A stretch of DNA of 64,000 nucleotides from Neobacillus massiliamazoniensis (GCF_001048695.1 NZ_CVRB01000001.1:1054001-1118000), one strand, 5' to 3'. Counted from the stretch's first letter, positions 52,511 to 61,703 are shown. Translations and numbers: made by a program. The notes: generated from the letters alone by a model not told the origin.

Positions 52511-53167
52511 ATGGAAACGAAAGGAATACTCTCTGGGATTTATCGAGTTTCAGAGAAAGTGATGCTAATCGCCTATATCAACATATTATGGATCATGTTT
52601 TCTCTTCTCGGCCTTGTTATATTCGGGATCATGCCTGCTACCGCAGCTATGTTTGCAGTAATCCGCAAGCAGATTATTGAAGAGGAACAAGTACCGATAT
52701 TCAGCCTCTTCTGGAACAAATATAAGGAAGAGTTCGTGAAAGCTAATCTTTTCGGTTACTTGTTATTGATTGTTGGTACCATCTTATGGCTGGATGTCGT
52801 ATTTTTTCAATCAATGCACGGCATGCCATATACGATTATGTCATTCCTGGCCGCAGGGGGGCTGCTAGTGTTCCTAATCGTTGTTCTGTATATTCTTCCT
52901 TTGTATGTCCATTATGACTTAAGATTTTTTAATTATATTAAAACAGGCTTCTTACTGGCATTCTCATATCCAATCCATACAGCCATTATGATTGCTTCGG
53001 GTGTGGTAATCTATTTCATCTTATTGGTGCTTCCCGGATCGTTACTTTTCTTTAGCGGGAGTTTATATAGTTTTATTATCTTGAAAACAGCTTTTAAGGT
53101 ATTTTCGAAGGTAGAAAAGCAAAAGGGTTTAGAAGGGGGACGCCATTTTGGCTCATATTCAATTTGA
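52511..53167 (+). CDS. DUF624 (YesL-like) membrane protein
   Basis: 218 residues with five hydrophobic helices. The start GIYRVSEKVMLIAYINILWIMFSLLGLVIFGIMPATAAMFAVIRK is the DUF624 signature. Members are almost always encoded in polysaccharide-use clusters near YesM/N systems and ABC transporters; their role is unknown. AGGAGA precedes the ATG. Its end overlaps the GH35 gene by 20 bases. Confidence 0.92.
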   Translation: METKGILSGIYRVSEKVMLIAYINILWIMFSLLGLVIFGIMPATAAMFAVIRKQIIEEEQVPIFSLFWNKYKEEFVKANLFGYLLLIVGTILWLDVVFFQSMHGMPYTIMSFLAAGGLLVFLIVVLYILPLYVHYDLRFFNYIKTGFLLAFSYPIHTAIMIASGVVIYFILLVLPGSLLFFSGSLYSFIILKTAFKVFSKVEKQKGLEGGRHFGSYSI

Positions 53168-55739
53168 TAAAAATAGCTGGATCATTGATGGACAGCGGGT
53201 CTTTCTTAAATCAGGAGCCATCCACTATTTCCGCCTGCCGCGGGCAGAATGGGGCGAGCTTTTGGATAAAGTGAAAAAGGCAGGATGCAATTGTGTGGAA
53301 ACCTACATTCCATGGAATTGGCATGAAGAAATTGAAGGTATTTGGGACTTTTCAAATGATAAAGATTTAGAAGCTTTTTTACAGATGTGTGCTGACCGAA
53401 ACCTGTATGTCATTGTTCGGCCAGGTCCATATATTTGTGCGGAATGGGACTTTGGAGGTCTCCCATGGTGGCTTTCTGCTAAAGAAAACATGAAATATCG
53501 CTGTTTTCATCAACCATTTTTACACTATGTCGATCTTTATTTTGATGAATTAGTCCCACGTATTCTTCCATACCTAATCACAAATTCGGGAACAGTGATC
53601 ATGGTTCAAGTTGAAAATGAATTCCAGGCACTTGGAAAACCGGATAAAAAGTATATGGAATACTTGCGTGACGGACTTATTACAAGAGGAATTAATGTTC
53701 CATTAGTAACATGTTACGGAGGCGTAAAAGGTGCAGTTGAGTTTAGGAATTTTTGGTCTCATGCTGATGAACATGCCAAAACATTAGATGAAAGGTTTGA
53801 AGATCAGCCAAAAGGGGTATTGGAGTTTTGGGTTGGCTGGTTTGAACAATGGGGCGGAGCAAAAGCGAATCAAAAAACGGCGCCTTTGTTGGAAAAAGCG
53901 TTATATGAATTGCTGCGTGAAGGATTTACGACGATCAATTACTATATGTTTTTCGGAGGAACAAATTTTGACCATTGGGGCGGCCGGACAATAGGCGAAC
54001 ATACATTTATGGTCACGTCCTATGATTATGACGCGCCTTTGACGGAATATTTGCAGGAAACAGCAAAATATAAAGTAATCAAACGGGTGCACAGCTTTAT
54101 TGATTGGGTTGAATTAATTTTAACAAATCCGGCTGCCACTGAAGATTGTTTGAAACTGCCTGAAGGGTTATCTGGCAAAACAATCCAAAGTAAAGCAGGC
54201 AGCATTACGTTCCTTACAAATTTAACAGATGAGAGGACGATTCAAAATCTAACCAGTGAGGACGGGCAATATCCACTTCATGTTACGATTGAACCTAATG
54301 GAATTTTACCAATCGTAAAGAATATCAAAGTTGGAAAACTGGCAGGAAGAACAGTTAAAATGATAGCCTTTACAGGTTATTCCACTGGATTTGCCGATAA
54401 CTCAGGGGTTGTCTACCATGAAACCGGCCAGCAATCCTCACTTGTACTGCAGGTAAAAGATGTGGATGAACTTTCGATTTCTTGTCAGTACCCGCAGCGA
54501 TTTGAAAAACTTAGCAATGGAGAACTGTCCTTTACGCTATTTCACAGTTCTAAGCCACAGGTTATTACGCTCAAAGACCGGAAAAATGAGCGTTTTGAAA
54601 TCATTGTAAATGATAAAAAGACTGTCGAGCAGGCTGGGGAAACTCCGCATTCTAAAACAGAAAAGCAGTTATCACTTCCATTATCTGAATGGTATCGAGC
54701 GTCGCGGATCAGTGACAGTTCAACCTGTAAGGAATCGGATCACCCATTGGATTTTAGTTCTTTTGGGCAATGGAGCGGTTATTTATCTTACACGGCACAG
54801 TTTGAAGTTCCGGAAAACTGTGTGAAGACAATCATTGTCCCAAGAATTGAAGATCCAGCAAGAGTTTTTGTGAATGATGAATATGCAGGTTTTATAAATG
54901 AATTAGGGGCTTCGGAGATTGAAATTCCGCTGCAAAAAGGCCAAAACACGATCCGCTTTTTAGTTCAAAATATGGGTCGCTATAATTTCACACAAGGTCT
55001 TGGTGAGCCTAAAGGAATTAGTAAAGCCCCCTGCTTAGATGGGGAAGTGGTCGACTTATTAGACGGCTGGAAAGTCGAGGGAATCGGTAAAAACCATTCG
55101 TTGCGCAATATCCCTACAATCGAAGGCAGGATTTCGTTCTTAAAGGAATTCATCAATGATTCGGGTTATGATATGGCTGTAATCGTTGGAGAAGGTCTTC
55201 AAAGATTGCGCTTAAATAGCGGAGAACCTATTATGCTGTTAACAAACGAAACTGCTTGGAATCGTTTTGATGCACCATTCGGAACAGCAGATGTCAGTGA
55301 GCTTTTGCAAGATGGATTGAATCAACTTGAAATGGATGTACAGGGATTAAAAGGAATAGCGAAATTAAAGCTTTATTTGTATAAGAAATCAAGCCAGATA
55401 AAGCCTTGGAAAACAGAAAGTGCTGCTGTTTTAGCGGTACCGAAAGATTGGCGAAAATTTGAGGATCTAGCTGTTAGTAACAAGGTTGAACCATGCTGGT
55501 ATAAAACAACATTTACTTGGAATCTGCCTTATGAAAATGATGTAAAGGTAAAAATCCTTTTAGATGGATTATCGAAAGGAACCTTTTGGGTGAACGGTTT
55601 TTGCTTAGGCCGTTATTGGCAGATAGGACCGCAGGAAGAATACAAAATTCCAGTAAGTCTATTAAAACAGGAAAATGAATTAATCATTTTTGATGAAGAA
55701 GGAAGTTCACCGTTAAATGTAACAATAGTTGCTTTTTAA
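53148..55739 (+). CDS. GH35 beta-galactosidase-like glycosidase, cytosolic
   Basis: 863 residues from a TTG start with AGAAGGGGG upstream; no signal peptide. The catalytic barrel has DGQRVFLKSGAIHYFRLPRAEWGELLDKVKKAGCNCVETYIPWNWHE and RPGPYICAEWDFGGLPWWL. The acid/base glutamate lies in VQVENEFQ (near 158) and the nucleophile in VLEFWVGWFEQWGG (near 226). Beta-sandwich domains follow, with ending VNGFCLGRYWQIGPQEEYKIPVSLL typical of the family. It would remove galactose or a related sugar from imported oligosaccharides. It is the last gene of the GH88-led operon. Confidence 0.93.
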   Translation: MAHIQFDKNSWIIDGQRVFLKSGAIHYFRLPRAEWGELLDKVKKAGCNCVETYIPWNWHEEIEGIWDFSNDKDLEAFLQMCADRNLYVIVRPGPYICAEWDFGGLPWWLSAKENMKYRCFHQPFLHYVDLYFDELVPRILPYLITNSGTVIMVQVENEFQALGKPDKKYMEYLRDGLITRGINVPLVTCYGGVKGAVEFRNFWSHADEHAKTLDERFEDQPKGVLEFWVGWFEQWGGAKANQKTAPLLEKALYELLREGFTTINYYMFFGGTNFDHWGGRTIGEHTFMVTSYDYDAPLTEYLQETAKYKVIKRVHSFIDWVELILTNPAATEDCLKLPEGLSGKTIQSKAGSITFLTNLTDERTIQNLTSEDGQYPLHVTIEPNGILPIVKNIKVGKLAGRTVKMIAFTGYSTGFADNSGVVYHETGQQSSLVLQVKDVDELSISCQYPQRFEKLSNGELSFTLFHSSKPQVITLKDRKNERFEIIVNDKKTVEQAGETPHSKTEKQLSLPLSEWYRASRISDSSTCKESDHPLDFSSFGQWSGYLSYTAQFEVPENCVKTIIVPRIEDPARVFVNDEYAGFINELGASEIEIPLQKGQNTIRFLVQNMGRYNFTQGLGEPKGISKAPCLDGEVVDLLDGWKVEGIGKNHSLRNIPTIEGRISFLKEFINDSGYDMAVIVGEGLQRLRLNSGEPIMLLTNETAWNRFDAPFGTADVSELLQDGLNQLEMDVQGLKGIAKLKLYLYKKSSQIKPWKTESAAVLAVPKDWRKFEDLAVSNKVEPCWYKTTFTWNLPYENDVKVKILLDGLSKGTFWVNGFCLGRYWQIGPQEEYKIPVSLLKQENELIIFDEEGSSPLNVTIVAF

Positions 55740-55782
55740 CAATTATTATTAAATTTTTGACTATTTTAAAGCTCATTATTGG

Positions 55783-55912
55783 AGCAAAAGGCGCGAGACT
55801 CCTGCGGGAGTACGGAACAGGGGAGACCCCGCAGGCGCTTAAGCGACGAGGAGGCTCCCCGGACCACCCGCGGAAAGCGAAGCGCCTGGAGCGGAAATCA
55901 ACAGGCAAGTTT
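55783..55912. repeat. Bacillaceae GC-rich intergenic repeat
   Basis: The stretch GACTCCTGCGGGAGTACGG...GACCCCGCAGGCGCTTAAGCGACGAGGAGGCTC...GCGGAAAGCGAAGCGCCTGGAGCGGAAATCAAC is a known type of very common intergenic repeat in Bacillus-like genomes. It is much richer in G+C than its surroundings and highly self-complementary. It lies at the junction of the polysaccharide locus and the phosphatase-tatA array, where it may act as terminator or recombination site. Confidence 0.8.
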
Positions 55913-55932
55913 AACACAGCCTAAAAATAAGA

Positions 55933-55957
55933 AGATGTAAGCCGACTGCTTACATCT
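55933..55957 (-). terminator. Conserved hairpin after tatA copy 2
   Basis: AGATGTAAG pairs with CTTACATCT around a seven-base loop. Confidence 0.65.
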
Positions 55958-55966
55958 CCATTTAAA

Positions 55967-56149
55967 TTAATTAGATTTCTCTTTTTTTTCCTCTTTATCG
56001 TCTAACATTAATTCCTTAGCAGAGCTTTTAAATTCTCTAAGTGTGTTACCGAAAGCACGTCCAACTTCAGGCAGCCTAGATGGACCGAATACAATTAAAG
56101 CAATGATAACAATTAAAATTAATCCTGGTATGCCGATATTTTGAATCAT
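55967..56149 (-). CDS. tatA: Twin-arginine translocase subunit TatA (copy 2)
   Basis: 60 residues: [23 protein letters not shown] forms the N-terminus, membrane helix and hinge, followed by the amphipathic [22 protein letters not shown] and a charged tail rich in Lys and Glu. GGAGGAGTCACC lies before the ATG. It is 176 bases downstream of phosphatase A, with no tatC. It must therefore work with a TatC encoded elsewhere, such as the one at 4.2 kb. A conserved hairpin follows it. Confidence 0.95.
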   Translation of the reverse strand: MIQNIGIPGLILIVIIALIVFGPSRLPEVGRAFGNTLREFKSSAKELMLDDKEEKKEKSN

Positions 56150-56210
56150 GGTGACTCCTCCTAAATAAATGATTTTTCAAAAGCCAATTCTTATAGAATC
56201 TGCATTCATT

Positions 56211-56324
56211 TCAAGTTTTAGTAACTGTGAATGTTGCTGATGCAACTTCATCATATCCAAGGGCCTCCGCTGTCTTCGCCGTTCCGTTGTTTACTCCGGT
56301 GACCGCTGCTGGCGATGTAACGCT
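56211..56324 (-). pseudogene. Former C-terminal extension of phosphatase A
   Basis: Directly after the phosphatase A stop codon, in the same frame, 37 sense codons continue to another stop. They read SVTSPAAVTGVNNGTAKTAEAL, resembling the Ig-like linker inside phosphatase A, and then GYDEVASATFTVTK, resembling the end of phosphatase B (GYDAVASATFTVH). A nonsense mutation plus an internal deletion or gene conversion between paralogues would explain it. Confidence 0.75.
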
Positions 56325-58442
56325 CTAAAGCGACAACTTGAACCAGTTGATGTTATATCCATTATTAGGTACCGCAAGTCTTATTGTATGCTTCCCGGCC
56401 TCCAGTGTAACCTTATCGTATACGGTTGTCCAACTTGACCAGCCCCCTGAATACGGTAATGACGTTGTCTGTTTCATAACTCCGTCTTCTACAAAACTGA
56501 TTACTGCTCTATTATTATAATTGACAGCCACTCTGTATTGCAGTGTGTATGTTCCGGTTGAAGGAATATCGATGTCGCTGTATTCCATCCAGGAACCAGG
56601 AGCAAGATATCCGACTGTCTGTCCACCGCCAATGTCACTGCTGTTTTCTAACTGTACATTGTACGCGGAAGTATAGTTTGCCGCCTTCACAAAGACTGCC
56701 ACTACTCCATCTACCGTTACGCTGATGCTTGTTGTTAATGGTATGTTGTTAGGATTTATCACACCTTTAGGCAAGGTTACTGTTCCTGTTATTGGAAAGG
56801 TTTGTTCAGTCTTTAGAGATGGATCATAGCTTGATGCGTTTACATTCCAAGTCACACCGGCATCAATACTTCCAGCATTCGTGTCCAATTTCACCGTTTG
56901 CGGCAATTTAAGATCTGCCGCTGTCTTTGCTGTTCCGTTGTCCACTCCTTTAATAGCTGCAGGCGCAGGGATGCTGTTTAATTTAGCATTGTCAGTTATA
57001 TAGAGCACTTTTAAAGATTTATCACTTACATTTCCGAATGCATCAATTGCTGTCACTGCAATCTCATAGGTTGTTTTTGGCTCCAATCCGTCAATTTGCA
57101 AGGTTAATGGGTTTGGTACAGGATGTGTATAGAACTCTGAGAAAGCAAGAAATTCTTTCGCTACTGCATTTGTTTCTACATTTCTTGTAACTACTTTATA
57201 GTCATGTACAAGAAGATTGTCTTTAGCTTGCGTAAACATTATGGCTACACTGGTAGCAGTCGTTTTTTCTTTAACAACGGAAAGCATTGCATGATTTGTA
57301 AAGAAAGGTGCCTTTTTGTCTCTATCTGCTGTGTATTTAAATTCCTTTTTATTACCAGGATTTTCGATTACGAATGGTTCACCTATCCAGTCATTGTTTT
57401 GAATATCACGGCGTTTAATGATTACTTTTTCGTTATTATAAACTTCCACAATCAGAGCTTGATTTAGGAGATTGGCCCCTTCAGGTATTTCCCCTTGGAT
57501 TCTTCCGCTATCAAGCCACATATAGGCACCCGTTGAAGTTCCAATAGCAGTAAAATCTTTTTGCATGATGATTTTAGGGTCTTCTAACGGATAGTGGGTA
57601 TGGCCAGAAAAAGAGATAACTTGCGGATATTTTGCCAATGTATTGTAGAAAAGATCTCTATTTTGATCGAAGCCCCATTCGCTTCCATAGATGGTTCCTT
57701 TAATTGGCTGATGGTGGAAGACAAAAATTGGTTTTATCCAATTATCATCTCCTTGTGAATTATCATCTTTTTCTGAATTATTACCTTTTTTCTGATTATC
57801 ATCATTTGCGATCTTTAACTGCTCATCGAGCCACTGAATTTGTTTTACTGAGAAGGTACCCGGTGTATTACCATCTTCAGTATAAAGAACGATAAAATGA
57901 TAACCATTTACAACCTTATGATAGTACATGGATTCCATGCCCGTATAATCAAGGAAACGTTTTTGAGCACCTGCTGCCGATAAACCATTCCAATAATCAT
58001 GATTTCCAATGGCAAACATAGAAACTGCTTGAGATTGTTTTCGAGGATTATAGGCAGAAAAAAACTTATCATATTCTTCTACAAGTCCCAAATCCGTTAA
58101 ATCTCCATTTACCACAAAAGCATCTTGCTTAGGAACAACTTTATTTAACTGATCTAAAGTAGTAATAAGCTTATTTTTAAAATCATCGGTCTGACGTTGA
58201 ATATGTACATCGCTTATAACAGGGAAAACTAGATCTGGTTTATTTCCATTTGAATAAAGAAAGGAAGAGTTAGATGCTGCTTTAGCAGGTAAACTAGTTA
58301 ACGAGCCTAATAGAGTTAATCCAAATGCAGCTCCAGCAACTTTCGTTGTCCCCTCCAAAAAGGTCCTTCGATCCATTTCCTTTCTAAAAAGATCATCTGG
58401 TAACGATTCTTTTACTTCATTGTTCAATTCATCTTTTTTCAT
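56325..58442 (-). CDS. Tat-exported metallophosphatase A with FN3, Ig-like and CBM6-like modules
   Basis: About 705 residues from the ATG at 58442 (GAGGAG upstream; the frame opens at a TTG at 58460). The Tat signal is MDRRTFLEGTTKVAGAAFG (RR at 25-26) with an AKA cleavage site. The calcineurin-like core (about 70-330) has VISDVHIQ, VVNGDLTDLG, AIGNHDYWNG, FVFHHQPIKG and SFSGHTHYPLED. A fibronectin-III-like domain (about 385-480), an Ig-like bacterial domain (about 490-580) and a CBM6-like module (about 583-705; GYLAPGSWMEYSDIDI, TLEAGKHTIRL) follow. It probably releases phosphate from a wall- or glycan-linked substrate. Six phased TTAACA boxes upstream indicate PhoP control. Confidence 0.9.
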   Translation of the reverse strand: MKKDELNNEVKESLPDDLFRKEMDRRTFLEGTTKVAGAAFGLTLLGSLTSLPAKAASNSSFLYSNGNKPDLVFPVISDVHIQRQTDDFKNKLITTLDQLNKVVPKQDAFVVNGDLTDLGLVEEYDKFFSAYNPRKQSQAVSMFAIGNHDYWNGLSAAGAQKRFLDYTGMESMYYHKVVNGYHFIVLYTEDGNTPGTFSVKQIQWLDEQLKIANDDNQKKGNNSEKDDNSQGDDNWIKPIFVFHHQPIKGTIYGSEWGFDQNRDLFYNTLAKYPQVISFSGHTHYPLEDPKIIMQKDFTAIGTSTGAYMWLDSGRIQGEIPEGANLLNQALIVEVYNNEKVIIKRRDIQNNDWIGEPFVIENPGNKKEFKYTADRDKKAPFFTNHAMLSVVKEKTTATSVAIMFTQAKDNLLVHDYKVVTRNVETNAVAKEFLAFSEFYTHPVPNPLTLQIDGLEPKTTYEIAVTAIDAFGNVSDKSLKVLYITDNAKLNSIPAPAAIKGVDNGTAKTAADLKLPQTVKLDTNAGSIDAGVTWNVNASSYDPSLKTEQTFPITGTVTLPKGVINPNNIPLTTSISVTVDGVVAVFVKAANYTSAYNVQLENSSDIGGGQTVGYLAPGSWMEYSDIDIPSTGTYTLQYRVAVNYNNRAVISFVEDGVMKQTTSLPYSGGWSSWTTVYDKVTLEAGKHTIRLAVPNNGYNINWFKLSL

Positions 58443-58615
58443 TACTATTACTCCTCTCAAATGATAGATTAGTTAATTCCAATTTCAAGGAAACTTAATG
58501 ATGCAGTATAAAATTGTAATAAAGTACCTTTAATCTCTAAAAATTAAATCTCGTTACTGACGGCCTGTAATTTCTCCAAGTTAGTGTTTCTTGATGCCCA
58601 CCTCCAAACGAAATT
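58443..58615 (-). promoter_or_regulatory. Long conserved 5' leader of phosphatase A
   Basis: About 170 bases before the start are almost identical to the leader of phosphatase B (61480-61650), with a few substitutions. Conserved parts include GGCATCAAGAAACACTAAC and TCAGTAACGAGATTTAAT on the minus strand. The identity may reflect recent duplication, or a functional leader RNA. Confidence 0.5.
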
Positions 58616-58664
58616 AAAAAAATTATTCACACAAATCAATCATACACAAACAGTATTTAATTCC

Positions 58665-58721
58665 TGTTAATACCTTGTTAATTACTGTTAATGTTGTGTT
58701 AATTATTGTTATTTTTGTTAA
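58665..58721 (-). promoter_or_regulatory. PhoP box array before phosphatase A
   Basis: Read on the minus strand, TTAACA or a one-base variant begins (plus-strand coordinates) at 58665, 58676, 58686, 58697, 58707 and 58716, spaced 9-11 bases. Direct TT(A/C/T)ACA repeats in one-turn phase are the Bacillus PhoP recognition pattern. Six in a row is an extended, strong site. This supports induction under phosphate starvation. Confidence 0.8.
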
Positions 58722-59100
58722 AAGTATATTAAAGTGGAATGATTGCTCCAATTTACTCTTGAATTTTGAATTGTTAGGAAAAAATTTCTACTTAAAAATT
58801 GAGGAGAGATAGAGAAATACTTTTCAAATGACAGATTCAGTAAAAATGCAACATTAAATTTGTTGCTATCCGCTAACACGGCAACTTTGAGAATTCTCAA
58901 GCATTTTCAGGGTTTGTAATGGATGTGGTGCCTGACACCATCCGAAATTTATCGAAGATTGATCGGTTTTTTCTAGATGGAAAATGATAGAAGGGGGTGC
59001 AACCGATTCATGTGAAGGTGGATGGGGTGTCTCTCTTCGTTCTGTTTTTTGTGGAAGGGAGGTGATAATCATGGAACTATCTCTTGGGATATAAATTGAG
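58722..59100. other. Intergenic DNA with short palindromes
   Basis: No convincing gene. It contains CTTTGAGAATTCTCAAGC (about 58883-58900) and GGTGCCTGACACC (58927-58939), a short palindrome frequent in Bacillaceae intergenic DNA and also present imperfectly at 38811. An open frame of 68 codons across it looks non-genic. Confidence 0.4.
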
Positions 59101-59107
59101 TTTTCGC

Positions 59108-59330
59108 AAATGAAATTAGGTATTTGGATAAAAATATTTACATTTTATGAAGAATCGGGCATTCTCTTTCGAAAAAAACAGCAAATTTTTTAAAATTGAG
59201 CATGGTTTTTGTCATTTCTCGGGGGGGCAAAACCGTTCTATCCGCGAATTTTACGCTTCTATCCGCGAATCTGGGCTTTTTATCCGCGAGTCGGATTTTC
59301 GCAGTTTTAATCAAACGTTTGATTGAATCG
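59108..59330. repeat. Composite repeat, copy 2
   Basis: One TTTCGCAAATGAAATTAGG unit, the conserved spacer (TTTGGATAAAAATATTTACA, then AGCAAATTTTTTAAAATTGAG), and three TATCCGCGA units starting at 59239, 59260 and 59281 (21-bp period). It ends with CGGATTTTCGCAGTTTTAAT and AAACGTTTGATTGAATC. Beyond it the flank GATGAAGTTTGTCTGAATCT matches that of copy 1 at 38580. Confidence 0.8.
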
Positions 59331-59394
59331 GGCTGCGGCAGAAATTTGATGAAGTTTGTCTGAATCTAGGTGTCATTCTCTTAAAAAAATAAGA

Positions 59395-59419
59395 AGATGT
59401 AAGCTAAAAACTTACATCT
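59395..59419 (-). terminator. Conserved hairpin after tatA copy 3
   Basis: AGATGTAAG pairs with CTTACATCT around CTAAAAA. Confidence 0.65.
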
Positions 59420-59428
59420 CCGTTAAAA

Positions 59429-59635
59429 TTAAATAGATTTCTCTTGTTTTTCTTCTTTTTCTTTTTCTTTTTTTTCTTCTTTATCGTCTGACATTAATTC
59501 CTTAGTAGAGTGTTTAAATTCTCTAAGTGTGTTACCGAAAGCACGTCCGATTTCAGGCAACTTTGATGGGCCGAATACGATTAAAGCAATGATTAGAATT
59601 AATATTAATCCTGGTATACCGATATTTTGAAGCAT
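59429..59635 (-). CDS. tatA: Twin-arginine translocase subunit TatA (copy 3)
   Basis: 68 residues, with membrane helix [16 protein letters not shown], hinge and amphipathic helix [22 protein letters not shown], and a longer Lys/Glu tail than the other copies. The tail looks expanded by repetition of KEEKEK-type codons. AGGAGGAGACACC precedes the ATG. It follows phosphatase B by 68 bases in the same direction and is followed by the conserved hairpin. Confidence 0.95.
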   Translation of the reverse strand: MLQNIGIPGLILILIIALIVFGPSKLPEIGRAFGNTLREFKHSTKELMSDDKEEKKEKEKEEKQEKSI

Positions 59636-59703
59636 GGTGTCTCCTCCTTAATAAATGGTTTATCAAGAGCCAATTCTTATAGAATCTTCATTTATTTCTA
59701 GTT

Positions 59704-61479
59704 TTAATGAACTGTGAATGTTGCTGATGCAACGGCATCATACCCGCCACCATAGAAATAAATCATTTTATACGTTGAGCCAACCTTATATCTTCCTGGA
59801 TAACTATTATTCTTTGGATCATAAGTAAATTTACAAGTACCATTTGTAACTGACGTGTACATCCACCATATTGCCGGGTTTGGTCCAGGATTATCAGTTA
59901 TTTCATATAAACCTACCCAATCACTTTGTGGCATTCTAGCATTTTGGACAGTAACGTCTACCGTATCTGTTATCCCATTTAAATCAATTTTAGATAAGGT
60001 AACTGTTACATCTGGTACAACTCCGTCCAGTGTTTTCCCTAATACTTTTAAAGAGTTAGCACTTACATTTCCGAATGCATCAATCGCTTTTACTTCAACC
60101 TCATACGTTGTGTTTGGCTTCAATTCGTCAAATTTCAATGTTAATGGATTTGGTACAGGATGTGTATAGAACTCTGAGAAAGCAAGGAATTCTCTAGCTA
60201 CTTCTTTTGTTGCTACATTTGTTGCTGTCACTTTATAGTCATGTACTAGAAGATTGTCTTTCGCTTGCGTAAACATGATCGTTAAACCGGTAACAGTCGT
60301 TTTTTCATTAACAATGGAAAGCATTGCATGATTTGTAAAGAAAGGTGGCTTTTTGTCTCTATCTGCTGTGTATTTAAATTCCTTTTTATTACCAGGGTTT
60401 TCGATTACGAATGGTTCACCTATCCAGTCATTGTTTTGAATATCACGGCGTTTAATGATTACTTTTTCGTTATTATAAACTTCCACAATCAGAGCTTGAT
60501 TTAGGAGATTGGCCCCTTCAGGTATTTCCCCTTGGATTCTTCCGCTATCAAGCCACATATAGGCACCCGTTGAAGTTCCAATAGCAGTAAAATCTTGTTG
60601 CATTATGATTTTAGGGTCTTCTAACGGATAGTGGGTATGGCCAGAAAAAGAGATAACTTGCGGATATTTTGCTAATGTATTGTAGAAAAGATCTCTATTT
60701 TTATCGAAGCCCCATTCGCTTCCATAGATGGTTCCTTTAATTGGCTGATGATGGAAGACAAAAATTGGTTTTGTCCAATTATCATCTCCTTGTGAATTAT
60801 CATCTTTTTCTGAATTATTACTCTTTTTGAAATTATCATCATTAGCGATCTTTAACTGCTCATCGAGCCACTGAATTTGATTTACTGAGAAGGTACCCGG
60901 TGTATAACCATCTTCAGTATAAAGAACGATAAAATGATAACCATTTACAACCTTATGATAGTACATGGATTCCATACCCGTATACGTAAGGAAACGTTTT
61001 TGAGCATCTGCTACCGATAAGCCATTCCAATAGTCATGATTTCCGATCGCAAACATAGAAATCGCTTGTGGCTGTTTTCTCACATTATAAGCAGAAAAAA
61101 ACTTATCATATTCTGATGTAAGTCCCAAATCCGTTAAATCTCCATTTACCACAAAAGCATCTTGCTTAGGAACAACTTTATTTAACTGATCTAAAGTAGT
61201 AATAAGCTTATTTAAAAAATCATCGCTCTGATGTTGAATGTGTACGTCACTTATAACTGGAAAAATTAAATCTGGTTTTCTTCCATCTGAATGCATAACA
61301 GAAGAGAATGATGCTGCTTTAGCCGGTAAACTAGTTAACGAGCCTAATAGAGTTAATCCAAATGCAGCTCCAGCAACTTTCGTTGTCCCCTCTAAAAAGG
61401 CTCTTCGATCCATTTCCTTTCTAAAAAGACCATCTTGTAACGGTTCTTCTACTTCATTGTTCAATTTATCTTTTTTCAT
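59704..61479 (-). CDS. Tat-exported metallophosphatase B with FN3 and DWVGLY beta-sandwich
   Basis: About 591 residues from the ATG at 61479 (GAGGAG upstream). The first 480 residues are nearly identical to phosphatase A: Tat signal MDRRAFLEGTTKVAGAAFG, core motifs SDVHIQ, NGDLTDLG, GNHDYW, HHQP and GHTHYPLED, then the fibronectin-like domain. The C-terminal 105 residues differ completely: a beta-sandwich with LSKIDLNGITDTVDVTV, MPQSDWVGLYEI and YPGRYKVGSTYKMIYFYGGG, reminiscent of SKICH-like folds. The module switch falls at GKTLDG. Phased PhoP boxes lie upstream. Confidence 0.9.
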   Translation of the reverse strand: MKKDKLNNEVEEPLQDGLFRKEMDRRAFLEGTTKVAGAAFGLTLLGSLTSLPAKAASFSSVMHSDGRKPDLIFPVISDVHIQHQSDDFLNKLITTLDQLNKVVPKQDAFVVNGDLTDLGLTSEYDKFFSAYNVRKQPQAISMFAIGNHDYWNGLSVADAQKRFLTYTGMESMYYHKVVNGYHFIVLYTEDGYTPGTFSVNQIQWLDEQLKIANDDNFKKSNNSEKDDNSQGDDNWTKPIFVFHHQPIKGTIYGSEWGFDKNRDLFYNTLAKYPQVISFSGHTHYPLEDPKIIMQQDFTAIGTSTGAYMWLDSGRIQGEIPEGANLLNQALIVEVYNNEKVIIKRRDIQNNDWIGEPFVIENPGNKKEFKYTADRDKKPPFFTNHAMLSIVNEKTTVTGLTIMFTQAKDNLLVHDYKVTATNVATKEVAREFLAFSEFYTHPVPNPLTLKFDELKPNTTYEVEVKAIDAFGNVSANSLKVLGKTLDGVVPDVTVTLSKIDLNGITDTVDVTVQNARMPQSDWVGLYEITDNPGPNPAIWWMYTSVTNGTCKFTYDPKNNSYPGRYKVGSTYKMIYFYGGGYDAVASATFTVH

Positions 61480-61703
61480 TGCTGTTACTCCTCTCAAATG
61501 ATAGATTAGTTAATTTCAAATTTAAGGAAACTTAATGAGGCAGTATAAAATTGTAATAAAGTACCTTTAATCCCAAAAAAATTAAATCTCGTTACTGACG
61601 GCTTGTATTTCTCCAAGTTAGTGTTTCTTGATGCCCACCTCCAAATCAAAATAAAAGTAAAATATTCACACAAATAAATAATAAACAAACAGTATTGAAT
61701 TAC

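Noticed and set aside
58866..59072. ORF of 68 codons across an intergenic palindrome
   Set aside because: It crosses GGTGCCTGACACC and other intergenic repeat sequence, with low-complexity composition and no start signals.
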